DNA from: HGM04593 sp045654645
Lineage (GTDB): Bacteria > Bacteroidota > Bacteroidia > Bacteroidales > Bacteroidaceae
Direction of reading: 5' to 3'
Assembly: GCA_045654645.1 (NCBI GenBank)
Contig: JAZONR010000016.1
Span: 1 to 35,742 of the forward strand
Length of the DNA stretch: 35,742 bases
The notes under the pieces were generated by a model, which saw only the letters and a list, made by a program, of their open reading frames with translations, had not been told where the DNA came from and ran no database searches. Positions within the stretch are counted from its first letter, which is position 1. Each line of letters opens with the position of its first letter. Made by a program: the position numbers and the translations under genes. Positions 24,542 through 33,383 of this stretch are shown in pieces.

Positions 24542-25447
24542 CTATTTCTTTATTGCAATGCGCAACTTCGCACTGCGTGAACGTGGGTTGCGCTCCATCT
24601 CCTCATCGGTGGGCGCTATAACTTTCTTCATATCAAATGGCGATGTGGTGTTGCCAAAGAAATCCTTTTCCACCTTACCTTCAAAATTGCCACTCTTCAT
24701 AAAGTTCTTCACAATGCGGTCCTCAATAGAGTGATAGGTGATTACCACAAGTCGTCCGCCGGGTTTCAGCAGGTCCTTGGCTGCCACCAGCATCTCCTGC
24801 AGCGCTTCAACCTCTTTGTTTATCTCAATGCGCAGCGCCTGGAAAACCTTGGCCATCTCCTTCTTCTCGCGCTGTGGCGGGCAGAAAGGCTTTGCTATCT
24901 CAATGAGCTCGTTTACTCGCCTGATAGGCTTTTCACCCCTTGTCTTCACAATCTTGGCAGCCAGCTTGCGCGCGCAGTTCAGCTCTCCATAGAACTTGAA
25001 TATCCTTGTCAGCTCCTCCTCGCTTGCGTTGTTTAGCAGGTCGGCAGCTGTCTCTCCGCCGCGTTTGTTCATACGCATATCAAGGTCGGCGTCAAAGCGG
25101 AACGAAAATCCACGTGTCTCATCGTCGAAATGGTGTCCCGAAACCCCAAGGTCGGCCAGTATGGCATCAACTTCTGTTGCATTGTGATAGTGCATAAAGT
25201 TGTATATGAACCTGAAATTGCCTCGCACAAAGGTGAAACGCTTGTCGGCGGGTGCATTCTTCTCGGCATCCTCATCCTGGTCGAAGCTGTAGAGGTGTCC
25301 TTTGGCGCCAAGGCGCGACAAAATCTCGCGCGAGTGCCCGCCACCGCCGAATGTAACATCTATGCAAGTGTCGGCAGCCGCTATCTCCATTCCGTCTACG
25401 CTCTCCTTGAGCAGCACGGGGGTGTGGTAAACATCGGGGTTATTCAT
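24542..25447 (-). CDS. rsmH: 16S rRNA (cytosine(1402)-N(4))-methyltransferase
   Basis: Protein of 301 residues (also called MraW). It uses S-adenosylmethionine to methylate N4 of C1402 in 16S rRNA, near the P site. The SAM-binding motif is TFGGGGHS at 32-39. ADLGVSGHHFDD, then GFSFRFDADLDMRMN, and VITYHSIEDRIVKNF are family motifs, and the end RNPRSRSAKLRIA is typical. The gene overlaps the mraZ end by 8 bases and is followed 5 bases later by ftsL. Confidence 0.97.
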   Translation of the reverse strand: MNNPDVYHTPVLLKESVDGMEIAAADTCIDVTFGGGGHSREILSRLGAKGHLYSFDQDEDAEKNAPADKRFTFVRGNFRFIYNFMHYHNATEVDAILADLGVSGHHFDDETRGFSFRFDADLDMRMNKRGGETAADLLNNASEEELTRIFKFYGELNCARKLAAKIVKTRGEKPIRRVNELIEIAKPFCPPQREKKEMAKVFQALRIEINKEVEALQEMLVAAKDLLKPGGRLVVITYHSIEDRIVKNFMKSGNFEGKVEKDFFGNTTSPFDMKKVIAPTDEEMERNPRSRSAKLRIAIKK

Positions 25448-25901
25448 TGCTTGCTCCTTTCAAAGTCATTATCTTTTCGAGTTCGCGGCCAAAGTCTGCC
25501 GGCTCCATAAACGGCTTGCCAAGCTTCTCCTTTGCCCAAATCTCAATTGTGTCATCCATTCCAATGAAGCGCACCTCCTGGTTTATGCCGGCCATTGCCG
25601 CATACCTCTTCGGCAGCAAAATACGGCCATTGCTGTCGATATTCAGCACCTCCACGTCGGCTACGAACTGACGGAACAGCATCTGGTGTGCGGCGTTCCA
25701 TCGGTCGAGGCGGCTTCTCAGCAGGTCCAGTTGCTCGTTCCAGCTCCTCTCGGGGTAGAGGACAAGGCAATCCTGATACACATCCTTGCGCAGCATAACC
25801 TTGTCGCACCCTGCCTCTTGCAGCGTGTGGCGGAAACAAGCCGGCAAGAACACTCTGCCCTTGCTGTCGCTTTTTGCCTCTATGTTGCCAATGAAACGCA
25901 T
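25440..25901 (-). CDS. mraZ: Transcriptional regulator MraZ
   Basis: Protein of 153 residues with two SpoVT/AbrB-type DNA-binding units, centred on DSKGRVFLP (about 11-19) and DSNGRILLPKRY (about 88-99). MraZ forms a ring that binds repeated TGGG-containing boxes upstream of its own gene and, in E. coli, represses the dcw cluster. Three such boxes lie directly upstream here. It is the first gene of the operon. The start at ATG 25901 leaves a leader of only about 20 bases from the predicted transcription start. Confidence 0.95.
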   Translation of the reverse strand: MRFIGNIEAKSDSKGRVFLPACFRHTLQEAGCDKVMLRKDVYQDCLVLYPERSWNEQLDLLRSRLDRWNAAHQMLFRQFVADVEVLNIDSNGRILLPKRYAAMAGINQEVRFIGMDDTIEIWAKEKLGKPFMEPADFGRELEKIMTLKGASNE

Positions 25902-25930
25902 ACTCTACGCGGAATTTAGATTATTCGTTC

Positions 25931-25972
25931 CAAAAATACACAATTCCCCACAATTCCCCACCACATTCCCCA
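25931..25972 (-). promoter_or_regulatory. dcw operon promoter overlapped by three MraZ-type boxes
   Basis: On the minus strand three TGGGGAAT repeats start at 25972, 25960 and 25950, that is 12 and 10 bases apart. A TATTTTTG box (25938-25931) matches the -7 consensus TAnnTTTG. The boxes cover the region where the -33 element would lie, which fits autorepression by MraZ. Confidence 0.7.
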
Positions 25973-26082
25973 ATAAAAATAAAATAAAGTTTTCAACAGG
26001 TTGTTGAAATTGTTTGGAGTCTCTTATCGCATTGAGCCAGAGAGTCTTGTTGCCCGGTGGCAAAAAGTGGGGCGGGCAACAA

Positions 26083-26110
26083 AAAAAGCGACGCTTCGGC
26101 GTCGCTTTTT
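26083..26110 (-). terminator. Terminator after nhaA
   Basis: AAAAAGCGACGC (26083-26094), loop TTCG, GCGTCGCTTTTT (26099-26110). It is perfect and symmetrical, 21 bases past the nhaA stop. It insulates the dcw promoter from nhaA transcription. Confidence 0.9.
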
Positions 26111-26131
26111 GAGGTTATTCGTAAAGATTTT

Positions 26132-27481
26132 CTATGCAGTTTCAATCTCTTTTGGCAGGTAGCGGTTCAGTAGCACCACGCCAATTATTGCCGATATTGC
26201 CGAGCCGCAAAGAATACCCAGCTTTGCCTGATTAAGGAGCATTGCGCCCTCAATTCCCTGCGAAGCATAAGACAGGTCGGCAATGAAAATTGAAACCGTG
26301 AGTCCAATGCCGCACAGCATACACACCGATGCGAATGATTGCCAGTTGCTGCCCTTGGGAAGGCTCACTATGCCATACTTGACGGCTATCCACGAGAATG
26401 AGAACACTCCCGCAAACTTGCCCACCACAAGGCCGGCCATCACAGGGAGTCCCACCCCGGCAAATAGGTCGCCAACCGACATCACAGAGAGGTCTATACC
26501 CACGTTGGCGAAAGCAAACAGCGGAATAATTATATAGCCAATTATTGTGTGAAGGTCATCCTCCAAATCCTGTAACGGGCTAATCAGCTTATCGGCAGCC
26601 GATTCAATGCTCTTGAGCTTGTGTATCTCGTCGTTACTCAATATAACCGTGTGGTGCTTGCCATCTACGTTGGTAACAGGGAATGTGTTTATGTTGTTTC
26701 TTATGCGCTCAATGTAGTGTGGCGAGCCCTTGCGCAACGATGCAGGCACGCAGAAAGCCACTATCACACCTGCAATGGTGGCGTGAATTCCCGAGTTCAG
26801 CATTGCATACCACAGTGCGATACCCAGTATCAGATAGAACGACTTTTTCATCACCTTGCAATAGTTGCCTACTATAAGCAATGCTGCAAATATTGCCGCA
26901 ACAATGAGATAGGTAACACTAATCTCCGATGAGTAGAAAAGCGCAATCACAATGATGCCGCCAAGGTCATCGGCAACCGCCAGTGCAGCAAGGAAAATCT
27001 TGAGGCCTGCCGGCACCCTCTTGCTGAATATCGACAGCACGCCCAGTGAGAAGGCAATGTCGGTAGCCATTGGAATTGCCACTCCGCGCAACATACCGGG
27101 GTCATTGGGGCACACGAGCCAGAACACCAACACCGGCACAATCATACCGCCGCAGGCACCAATGATGGGCAACATAGCCTTTTGGCGCGACGACAGCTCT
27201 CCCACAAGAATCTCACGCTTAATCTCCAGGCCCACAGCCAGGAAGAAAATCGCCATAAGAAAGTCGTTGATAACCTGCATCAGCGTCATTGGGTGGCCGT
27301 TGTGGCTGAACAGGCTGTATTTTCCAACAGACATATTCACCTCCATCTGCCACAGTGAGAAATAGTCCTCCTTCAGCGGCGAGTTTGCGCATATCAGTGC
27401 AAGTATAGTGCACACAATGAGCACAGCGCTGGTGGTAACATATTTCTTGAACATACTTTTAAAACTGTAATTCAATGTCAT
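26132..27481 (-). CDS. nhaA: Na+/H+ antiporter NhaA
   Basis: Protein of 449 residues with about twelve hydrophobic segments. NhaA exchanges internal Na+ for external H+ across the inner membrane for sodium and pH homeostasis. Conserved elements seen are FFLAVGLEIKRE, the ATDIAFSLGVL motif with Asp141, and AVADDLGGII with the paired aspartates 171-172 that bind the ions. It is longer than the 388 residues of E. coli NhaA because of a hydrophilic loop between the two halves (about 255-310). It stands alone between two terminators or gaps, with its own promoter. Confidence 0.95.
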   Translation of the reverse strand: MTLNYSFKSMFKKYVTTSAVLIVCTILALICANSPLKEDYFSLWQMEVNMSVGKYSLFSHNGHPMTLMQVINDFLMAIFFLAVGLEIKREILVGELSSRQKAMLPIIGACGGMIVPVLVFWLVCPNDPGMLRGVAIPMATDIAFSLGVLSIFSKRVPAGLKIFLAALAVADDLGGIIVIALFYSSEISVTYLIVAAIFAALLIVGNYCKVMKKSFYLILGIALWYAMLNSGIHATIAGVIVAFCVPASLRKGSPHYIERIRNNINTFPVTNVDGKHHTVILSNDEIHKLKSIESAADKLISPLQDLEDDLHTIIGYIIIPLFAFANVGIDLSVMSVGDLFAGVGLPVMAGLVVGKFAGVFSFSWIAVKYGIVSLPKGSNWQSFASVCMLCGIGLTVSIFIADLSYASQGIEGAMLLNQAKLGILCGSAISAIIGVVLLNRYLPKEIETA

Positions 27482-27504
27482 AGTCGTAAATCTCTAAAAC
27501 CGTG

Positions 27505-27535
27505 CAAAAGTACAACATTTTCACACTGTGCAATC
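27505..27535 (-). promoter_or_regulatory. nhaA promoter
   Basis: TACTTTTG (27512-27505, minus strand) matches the -7 consensus, with a TTG about 18 bases further upstream as a partial -33 element. The leader to the ATG is about 20 bases. Confidence 0.55.
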
Positions 27536-27643
27536 ATTCAATTGATTATTCGTTTAGATAGCAACTATCGGTTTTTTCTATCGAATGACTTGTAATTGAA
27601 ACAACCCACAACTGCAACTGTCGGTTGCAATGTATAGTGGAAT

Positions 27644-29050
27644 TTACTCCTCGGGTGTGAACATCGGGTCCCAAGCGGGGAGCATTGTAGGCTTCTGCTT
27701 CAGCACCTCGAGCACCTTTGCGGGAACATACTTCTTGTCCACCACAAGACGGAACATATACTCATCGAACCACTCATCGGTCATTATCAGGGTGCCGTGG
27801 AATCCAGAGTTTGCACCCCAGCTGTTCTCCACCTGCCACTTTGTGGGTTTTCCCTCCTTGTCAAGGTCCACAGCCATAAGCGTCATAGCGTGTGAAGAGC
27901 CGCTGTCGAAAGTCATTATACGCTCCTTCTTGTCCATAGAGAACTCCACGCCAAGCAGTTCATCATATATGTAGTTATCTATGTCGAGGGTTCCGCGCTT
28001 TGAGTTCAGGAACTTGCCAACGTCGCACGAAAAGTACATCATTGTGCTGTCTTTGATAGAGGCAATGGCCATCGCCTTTATCTCATCGAGCGGCAGGTTC
28101 ACATAGAGCCAGTTGTGTCCGTCATAGAGGTGGCGGTCATACTCAATCTCATAGCTCTTCCAATAGGGGCGTGTGGGGTCATTCATCAGCATCACAAAGC
28201 TGTTCTCGAGGTCTGCGCCCACATACTTCTTGTAGAAGCTCTGCGGTGTATATGTCTGCGGCTCCTCGCGATATTTGCCGTTGGCATCCTTGGGGGCCCA
28301 GGTGAACTCAGTGGGTGGCACACCATATACCAATGCAAGCATTCTGTACACATCCTTCAACTGCTCCTTCTTCAAAGCCAGCAACTCCTTCTCCTTGCTG
28401 CCCTTTTCGCTTGCCTTGCGCAGTGCAAGACCAAACTCGCGCAGCTTGCTTGTGAGCAGTGCCGAAAAAGCAGCGGTGTTCTCGCTTGTGTAGCTCTCCT
28501 TCATCACCCCCTTGGGAACAAGGCCATATTTTGAAATGTTGTCGGCCACGCCGGTGAATGTGCCGCCGTCGCTAAGAGGGTGCTTGAAGAGCCACTCCAC
28601 TGTGCGGTCGTCAAAAGGCTTCTTGCGAGTGTCTATCACTCCCTGCAAAAAGAGGTTCGACTTCTCAAGTTGGTCAAAGAAGAAGTTATACACGTGTGAA
28701 AACTCAAAAGCCCCTAAGTTCTCGTTTGCTATCACTCTTGCGCGCATCACATTCATTCCTGTGAACAACCAGCAGCGGCCCGACGATTTCTGGTCGGTAA
28801 TGCCCTTGGTCTTTACACTGTGGCTGAAATATGTATCCAGCTCGTTAAGATTTTCCTGGTTCAGTGCAAGCTCCTTTATGGGCTTTGCAAGCATCACATT
28901 CTGCAATGCCTTTTCGGTTGTCGAGGGGTTGTAGCTCGCGCTCAGTTCCTTCAACATCTCTGCGTCAATGCCGCCATTGCCGTTCTGTGCCATAGTTCCG
29001 CTCGAGAGCAACGCTGCTGCAATGCAGCTCAATAATGTTCTCTTTTTCAT
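27644..29050 (-). CDS. Secreted C1-family aminopeptidase (PepC/bleomycin hydrolase type)
   Basis: Protein of 468 residues with a signal peptide (about 1-21, ending TMAQ). It is a papain-fold cysteine peptidase of family C1B. The catalytic residues are Cys93 in QKSSGRCWLF, His387 in GSSHAMTLMAVD and Asn409 in VENSWG. PepC enzymes trim amino acids from peptide N-termini and form hexamers with the active site inside. Classical members are cytoplasmic; the signal peptide predicts a periplasmic or exported form here. It lies 24 bases downstream of mfd and may be co-transcribed with it. The 162 bases between it and nhaA contain only the nhaA promoter and weak hairpins. Confidence 0.93.
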   Translation of the reverse strand: MKKRTLLSCIAAALLSSGTMAQNGNGGIDAEMLKELSASYNPSTTEKALQNVMLAKPIKELALNQENLNELDTYFSHSVKTKGITDQKSSGRCWLFTGMNVMRARVIANENLGAFEFSHVYNFFFDQLEKSNLFLQGVIDTRKKPFDDRTVEWLFKHPLSDGGTFTGVADNISKYGLVPKGVMKESYTSENTAAFSALLTSKLREFGLALRKASEKGSKEKELLALKKEQLKDVYRMLALVYGVPPTEFTWAPKDANGKYREEPQTYTPQSFYKKYVGADLENSFVMLMNDPTRPYWKSYEIEYDRHLYDGHNWLYVNLPLDEIKAMAIASIKDSTMMYFSCDVGKFLNSKRGTLDIDNYIYDELLGVEFSMDKKERIMTFDSGSSHAMTLMAVDLDKEGKPTKWQVENSWGANSGFHGTLIMTDEWFDEYMFRLVVDKKYVPAKVLEVLKQKPTMLPAWDPMFTPEE

Positions 29051-29074
29051 AGTAAAATATTCTGTTTATGTTTT

Positions 29075-32000
29075 TTATTTTTCCTCCTGTTCAAGCAGTG
29101 CGCAGTGGCGCTTCAGCTCCTCGATAAATGAGAGTGCCGTTTCCACATTTTTCACGTTTTCAACGGTGATTATGCACCTTCCGTCGCCCTCTCTCACACG
29201 GCATCCGAAGCGGCTTGTAGGTATGTAGCCCATTATGGCCCCAAACAGGTCGCTGCCATAGAACCGTTCGTTGCGTGTCTCCACAAGAAAGAGGTTCATC
29301 CTTCCACCTTTCAGGTAAATCTTCTCCACGCCCAGCTCCTGTGCCTTGCGGCGCATTGCCACCATTCTTATGAGCTCCTCGCCCTCTTTTGGTATGGTGC
29401 CGAATCGGTCCTTCATTCTCGCCCTGTAGGCATCCAGTTCCTTATGGTCGGTTATCGCATCAAGCTCGCGATACAGCAATATGCGTTCATTGCTGTCGGG
29501 AACATAGGTGGCCGGGAACAGCAGTTCAAGGTCGCTCTCCACAAAGCACTCTTTCACAAACCTCTCGGCGCAGTTCTCATTCTCCTCCTCTTGGGTCAGA
29601 ATATCGGCAAACTCCTCATCCTTCAGCTCGCGCACAGCCTCGGCAAGCACCTTCTGATAGGTCTCATATCCCAGGTCGGCAATGAAACCGCTCTGTTCGG
29701 CTCCAAGCAGGTTGCCGGCGCCGCGTATGTCAAGGTCCTGCATTGCAATGTGCATTCCGCTACCCAGGTCGCTGAAACTCTCTATGGCCTCCAGGCGTCT
29801 GCGCGCGTCGGTGCTCAAGCTCTCTCTTGGTGGGGTGAGCATATAGCAGAAACCTTTTCGCTTGCCACGTCCCACACGGCCTCGCATCTGGTGCAAGTCG
29901 CTCAGTCCAAAGTTCTGCGCCTGGTTTATTATTATGGTGTTCACATTGGGAATGTCAATGCCGTTTTCCACAATTGAAGTGGCAATGAGCACATCGTGGT
30001 CGTGGTTTATAAACTCGAACAGAGTCTTCTCCAGTGCGGCAGGCTCCATCTGCCCGTGTCCTATGCACACCCTTGCATCGGGGATGTGGCGTTTTATCAT
30101 CGATGCCAGGTCTTCCATTCCCGCAATGCGGTTGGTTATGAAAAACACCTGGCCGTTGCGGCTCAGCTCAAAGCTGACAGCCTCCTTAATCACCTCTGCA
30201 TCAAAGTTGTGTATCTCGGTGTGTATGGGGTAGCGGTTTGGCGGCGGTGTCTGTATCATCGACAGGTCGCGTGCGCCCATTATCGAGAATTGCAGCGTGC
30301 GTGGAATGGGTGTTGCGGTCATTGTCAAGGTGTCCACGTTCACCTTGAACTGGCGCAGTCTCTCCTTCACGGCAACGCCGAATTTCTGCTCCTCATCAAT
30401 TATAAGCAAGCCCAGGTCCTTGAATTTCACCTCTTTGCCGGTGAGCTTGTGTGTGCCTATCACAATATCCACCTTGCCCTCTTTTATCTCCTCGAGCACC
30501 TTCTTGGTTGTTGCGGCGCTGCGTGCGCGGCTCAGGTACTGGACATTGCAGGGAAACTCCTTCAGGCGCTCCTTGAATGTGAGGTAGTGCTGATAGGCAA
30601 GCACTGTGGTGGGCACAAGCACCGCCACCTGTTTGCCGTCTGTTGCGGCCTTGAAGGCTGCGCGTATGGCAACCTCGGTCTTGCCAAATCCCACGTCTCC
30701 ACATATCAGACGGTCCATCGGGCGCTTTCTCTCCATATCCCTCTTCACCTCGTTGGTGGCCTTCAACTGGTCGGGTGTGTCCTCATATATGAAGCTCGCC
30801 TCAAGCTCGTTTTGCAGGTAGCTGTCGGGCGAGAAGGCAAATCCCTCCTCCTTGTAGCGTTGCGAGTAGAGTTTTATAAGGTCGCGTGCAATGTCCTTTA
30901 TCTTCTTTTTTGTGCGCTCCTTCATCCTCTCCCACGCACCGGTGCCCAGCTTGCTCACCGTTGGAGCATCACCCTCCTTGCCTCGGTATTTCGATATCTT
31001 GTGCAGGTTGTGTATTGACACAAACACCACATCGTCGTTCCTGTATATGAGCTTTATTGCCTCCTGTGTGGCGTTGCCGTTGGGGATACGCACCAGGCCG
31101 CCGAATTTTCCTATGCCGTGGTCAATGTGCACAATGTAGTCGCCAATGCCAAACTCCTTAAGCTCCTTCAGTGTCAGTGCCACTTTGCCGTTGCGTGCAC
31201 GCTCGCTGCGCAAGCGGAAATTGTGGAAGCGGCCAAAGAGCTGATGGTCGGTGAAAAGGGCAATTTTTAATGTATTGTCGCAATATCCGCTGTGTATGGT
31301 GTGCCCTATCGAGGTGAACGTAATATCATCACCCCTCTCCTCGAATATAGCTTGCAGGCGCTCGGCCTGATGCAGGTCATCGGCCAATAACATAATCTTG
31401 TAACCGCCTTCGAGCAGTCTCCCGAAATTTTGGCTCACAAGGTCAAAATCCTTGTGAAAGAGAGGCTGCGGCGATGTGTCGAACTTCACTCTTGTGCCGT
31501 TGTAGCTTGCCTGTAAACGCATCTCCCAGTGCTTTACGCTCTTGGCAAAGGTGTCAAGCTCATCCGCGCTCATCAGTTCAGGCATTTCGGGCAGCTTCTC
31601 ATCAGAGAGCCTTGCCTGCAGGGTAAAGCCCTCGGTGTTCAGCTTCCCAATGCAGCCCTTTACGAATTCCAGGTCTTTGGTAAGCAGAATAGCGCTCTTT
31701 GGGAGGAAACCGGTTATTGGCACGGCGGTGCTTCCTTTTAACTTGGGAACAATGGTGGCTTCCTGGGTGCGCTCCTTCGAGAGCTGGCTCTCCACCTCAA
31801 ATGTCCTTATGCTCTCCACCTCATCGCCAAAGAAGTCTATGCGGTAGGGAAACTCCGATGAAAAGGAGAAAATATCGATAATGCTGCCTCGCACGGCAAA
31901 CTCTCCCGGCTCATAGACATAACTCACCTCCTTGAAGCCCAGCCCGGCCAGTCTCTTCTCTATTGCGTTGCGCCCCATTGTGTCGCCAATCGAAATGGTG

Positions 32001-32440
32001 AGCGTTTTCTCCTCGAGGTCGCTCTGCGATGCCACCTTCTCGGCAATGGCATCGGGGTGGGTTACTATCACCAGTCCCTCCTTGCGGCGGCGGTTTATCA
32101 GGCGGCTCATCACCTCGGTGCGCAATATGCGGTTGGCATCATCTTCCTGGCCATACTTCATAGCACGGCGAAACGATGACGGGAAGAAGAGTGTGTTTCC
32201 TTCTCCGCACACCTGTGTAATATCGTGGTAGAAATACCCGGCCTCCTCGGCATCGTTCATCACAACAAGCACCGTTTGTTCGGGGGCACGCATCTTCAGC
32301 CCGCACAGCACCATTGCCGCCGCGCTGCCCGATAGCCCCTCAAGGAGGGCTTGCTTTCTGCCACCCTCCTGCCGCAGCTGCATCAGGGCCTCAACGCCCG
32401 GGTGTGCTGCATAAATCTCCTGTATATCCTTCGGTTTCAT
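29075..32440 (-). CDS. mfd: Transcription-repair coupling factor Mfd
   Basis: Protein of 1121 residues from ATG 32440. Mfd pushes stalled RNA polymerase off DNA lesions and recruits UvrA for nucleotide excision repair. The N-terminal part resembles UvrB (about 1-400). The RNA-polymerase-interacting domain follows, with the DYIVHIDHGIGKF motif. The superfamily 2 translocase has Walker A GDVGFGKT (about residue 580), DEEQ (about residue 682), the TMTATPIPRTLQ motif and QMRGRVGRG. The C-terminal domain resembles the UvrA-binding TRCF module. An in-frame TTG at 32464 would add eight residues, but the 32440 start fits the family N-terminus better. A TATTTTTG box (32459-32452) just before it would leave a very short leader. 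Confidence 0.96.
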   Translation of the reverse strand: MKPKDIQEIYAAHPGVEALMQLRQEGGRKQALLEGLSGSAAAMVLCGLKMRAPEQTVLVVMNDAEEAGYFYHDITQVCGEGNTLFFPSSFRRAMKYGQEDDANRILRTEVMSRLINRRRKEGLVIVTHPDAIAEKVASQSDLEEKTLTISIGDTMGRNAIEKRLAGLGFKEVSYVYEPGEFAVRGSIIDIFSFSSEFPYRIDFFGDEVESIRTFEVESQLSKERTQEATIVPKLKGSTAVPITGFLPKSAILLTKDLEFVKGCIGKLNTEGFTLQARLSDEKLPEMPELMSADELDTFAKSVKHWEMRLQASYNGTRVKFDTSPQPLFHKDFDLVSQNFGRLLEGGYKIMLLADDLHQAERLQAIFEERGDDITFTSIGHTIHSGYCDNTLKIALFTDHQLFGRFHNFRLRSERARNGKVALTLKELKEFGIGDYIVHIDHGIGKFGGLVRIPNGNATQEAIKLIYRNDDVVFVSIHNLHKISKYRGKEGDAPTVSKLGTGAWERMKERTKKKIKDIARDLIKLYSQRYKEEGFAFSPDSYLQNELEASFIYEDTPDQLKATNEVKRDMERKRPMDRLICGDVGFGKTEVAIRAAFKAATDGKQVAVLVPTTVLAYQHYLTFKERLKEFPCNVQYLSRARSAATTKKVLEEIKEGKVDIVIGTHKLTGKEVKFKDLGLLIIDEEQKFGVAVKERLRQFKVNVDTLTMTATPIPRTLQFSIMGARDLSMIQTPPPNRYPIHTEIHNFDAEVIKEAVSFELSRNGQVFFITNRIAGMEDLASMIKRHIPDARVCIGHGQMEPAALEKTLFEFINHDHDVLIATSIVENGIDIPNVNTIIINQAQNFGLSDLHQMRGRVGRGKRKGFCYMLTPPRESLSTDARRRLEAIESFSDLGSGMHIAMQDLDIRGAGNLLGAEQSGFIADLGYETYQKVLAEAVRELKDEEFADILTQEEENENCAERFVKECFVESDLELLFPATYVPDSNERILLYRELDAITDHKELDAYRARMKDRFGTIPKEGEELIRMVAMRRKAQELGVEKIYLKGGRMNLFLVETRNERFYGSDLFGAIMGYIPTSRFGCRVREGDGRCIITVENVKNVETALSFIEELKRHCALLEQEEK

Positions 32441-32523
32441 CTTTCTAACCGCAAAAATAACCAAAATATCCGGCTGTGGTCCATTTTCTTCCCAAAAACT
32501 GCAATAATTATTTTTTTGTTATA

Positions 32524-32531
32524 TATATTTG
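32524..32531 (+). promoter_or_regulatory. Promoter -7 element of the thioesterase operon
   Basis: TATATTTG matches TAnnTTTG, 27 bases before the ATG at 32559. No clear -33 TTTG is visible at the right distance. Confidence 0.45.
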
Positions 32532-32558
32532 CATTACACGTGTTTTTAAAAGAGCAAA

Positions 32559-32975
32559 ATGGAAAACTACAGCTACAGTTTGGAGATGAAGGTGCGCGAT
32601 TACGAGTGCGATATCCAGGGCGTTGTGAACAATGCCAACTACCAGCACTATCTCGAGCACGCGCGCCACGAATATCTCGAGAGCATCGGCGGCAGCTTCT
32701 CGCTGTTCCACAACAAGGGCATAGACCTTATGGTGTCGAAAATAACAATGGAATACAAGCGCCCTCTGCGTGGCGGCGACAGCTTTGTCGTGTGCATAAA
32801 TATGGTGCGCAAGGGTGCCAAGCTCATCTTCCTGCAGGATATCTACAACCTCTCCGACAACTCTTTGGCGCTGAAAGGCGAGGTCGATATCATAAGCCTC
32901 AAAGACGGGCGTCTCACGCGCGGTGAGGTTTTTGATGAACTGCTCAACAGTTCTCTTTCCGTTCAAAACAAGTAA
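32559..32975 (+). CDS. Acyl-CoA thioesterase (4-hydroxybenzoyl-CoA thioesterase-like hotdog fold)
   Basis: Protein of 138 residues. The motif YECDIQGVVNNANYQHYLEHARHEY lies at about 16-40 (given for its conserved Asp18, Gly21, Asn25, Tyr28 and Glu33-Arg36). It is typical of YbgC/FadM-type thioesterases, where the Asp assists hydrolysis of the acyl-CoA thioester. The central strand MVSKITMEYKRPLRGGD is also typical. The actual substrate cannot be read from the sequence. It is the first gene of a plus-strand run of at least four genes and is separated from the next start by only 4 bases. It lies near a CoA-transferase gene, which suggests short-chain acyl-CoA metabolism. Confidence 0.88.
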   Translation: MENYSYSLEMKVRDYECDIQGVVNNANYQHYLEHARHEYLESIGGSFSLFHNKGIDLMVSKITMEYKRPLRGGDSFVVCINMVRKGAKLIFLQDIYNLSDNSLALKGEVDIISLKDGRLTRGEVFDELLNSSLSVQNK

Positions 32976-32979
32976 AGCT

Positions 32980-33360
32980 ATGAAAGAAATAATCCCCATT
33001 TTAGTTTTTGCGGTCATATATTTCGCGATGTATGTTCTGCGCAATCTCTCTCCATCAAATAAAGAATCCGCCGGCGAGACACAAACGTTTGGCGACTCTT
33101 TCCCCGATGTGGAGATTCTTGAGCCTGACCGTGGTGTTCCCGTCCACGTTGCTGCTCCCCCAAAGAGCCGCCGCAAGGTGTCGCCCGATGTGGCCTCCAA
33201 TGCAACAACCACTGCCGCTCCTAAGGATAAAGCCGCCGCTGCGGTTGCAAAAGAGCCTGTTGCCCCCAAGGAGTCTCACACCAGGGCAGTGCCGCTCTCC
33301 ACAAAATCCGAGGCTAAGCGCGCCTTCCTCTATTCCGAAATTTTCAACAGGAAATACTGA
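32980..33360 (+). CDS. Small single-pass membrane protein of unknown function
   Basis: Protein of 126 residues from ATG 32980; the longer frame to 32923 lies inside the thioesterase gene and is unlikely. One hydrophobic helix spans about residues 3-20 (IIPILVFAVIYFAMYVL). It is followed by an acidic and then Ala/Lys/Pro-rich, probably disordered region. The C-terminus is SEAKRAFLYSEIFNRKY, a charged, helix-like ending that looks more conserved than the middle. I do not recognise a named family. The arrangement, a membrane anchor with a flexible linker and a short terminal peptide, suggests a tethering or adaptor role. It lies between the thioesterase and CoA-transferase genes in one operon. 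Confidence 0.75.
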   Translation: MKEIIPILVFAVIYFAMYVLRNLSPSNKESAGETQTFGDSFPDVEILEPDRGVPVHVAAPPKSRRKVSPDVASNATTTAAPKDKAAAAVAKEPVAPKESHTRAVPLSTKSEAKRAFLYSEIFNRKY

Positions 33361-33383
33361 ACACAAAAATAAAACCTATTGCT

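Noticed and set aside
25440..25901. Absence of murF, ddl and murB from the dcw cluster as an anomaly
   Set aside because: To my knowledge the same set and order is common in Bacteroidales, where these genes lie elsewhere.
32923..32979. Longer start for the small membrane protein
   Set aside because: The extra residues lie inside the thioesterase gene, whereas ATG 32980 places a membrane helix directly at the N-terminus.
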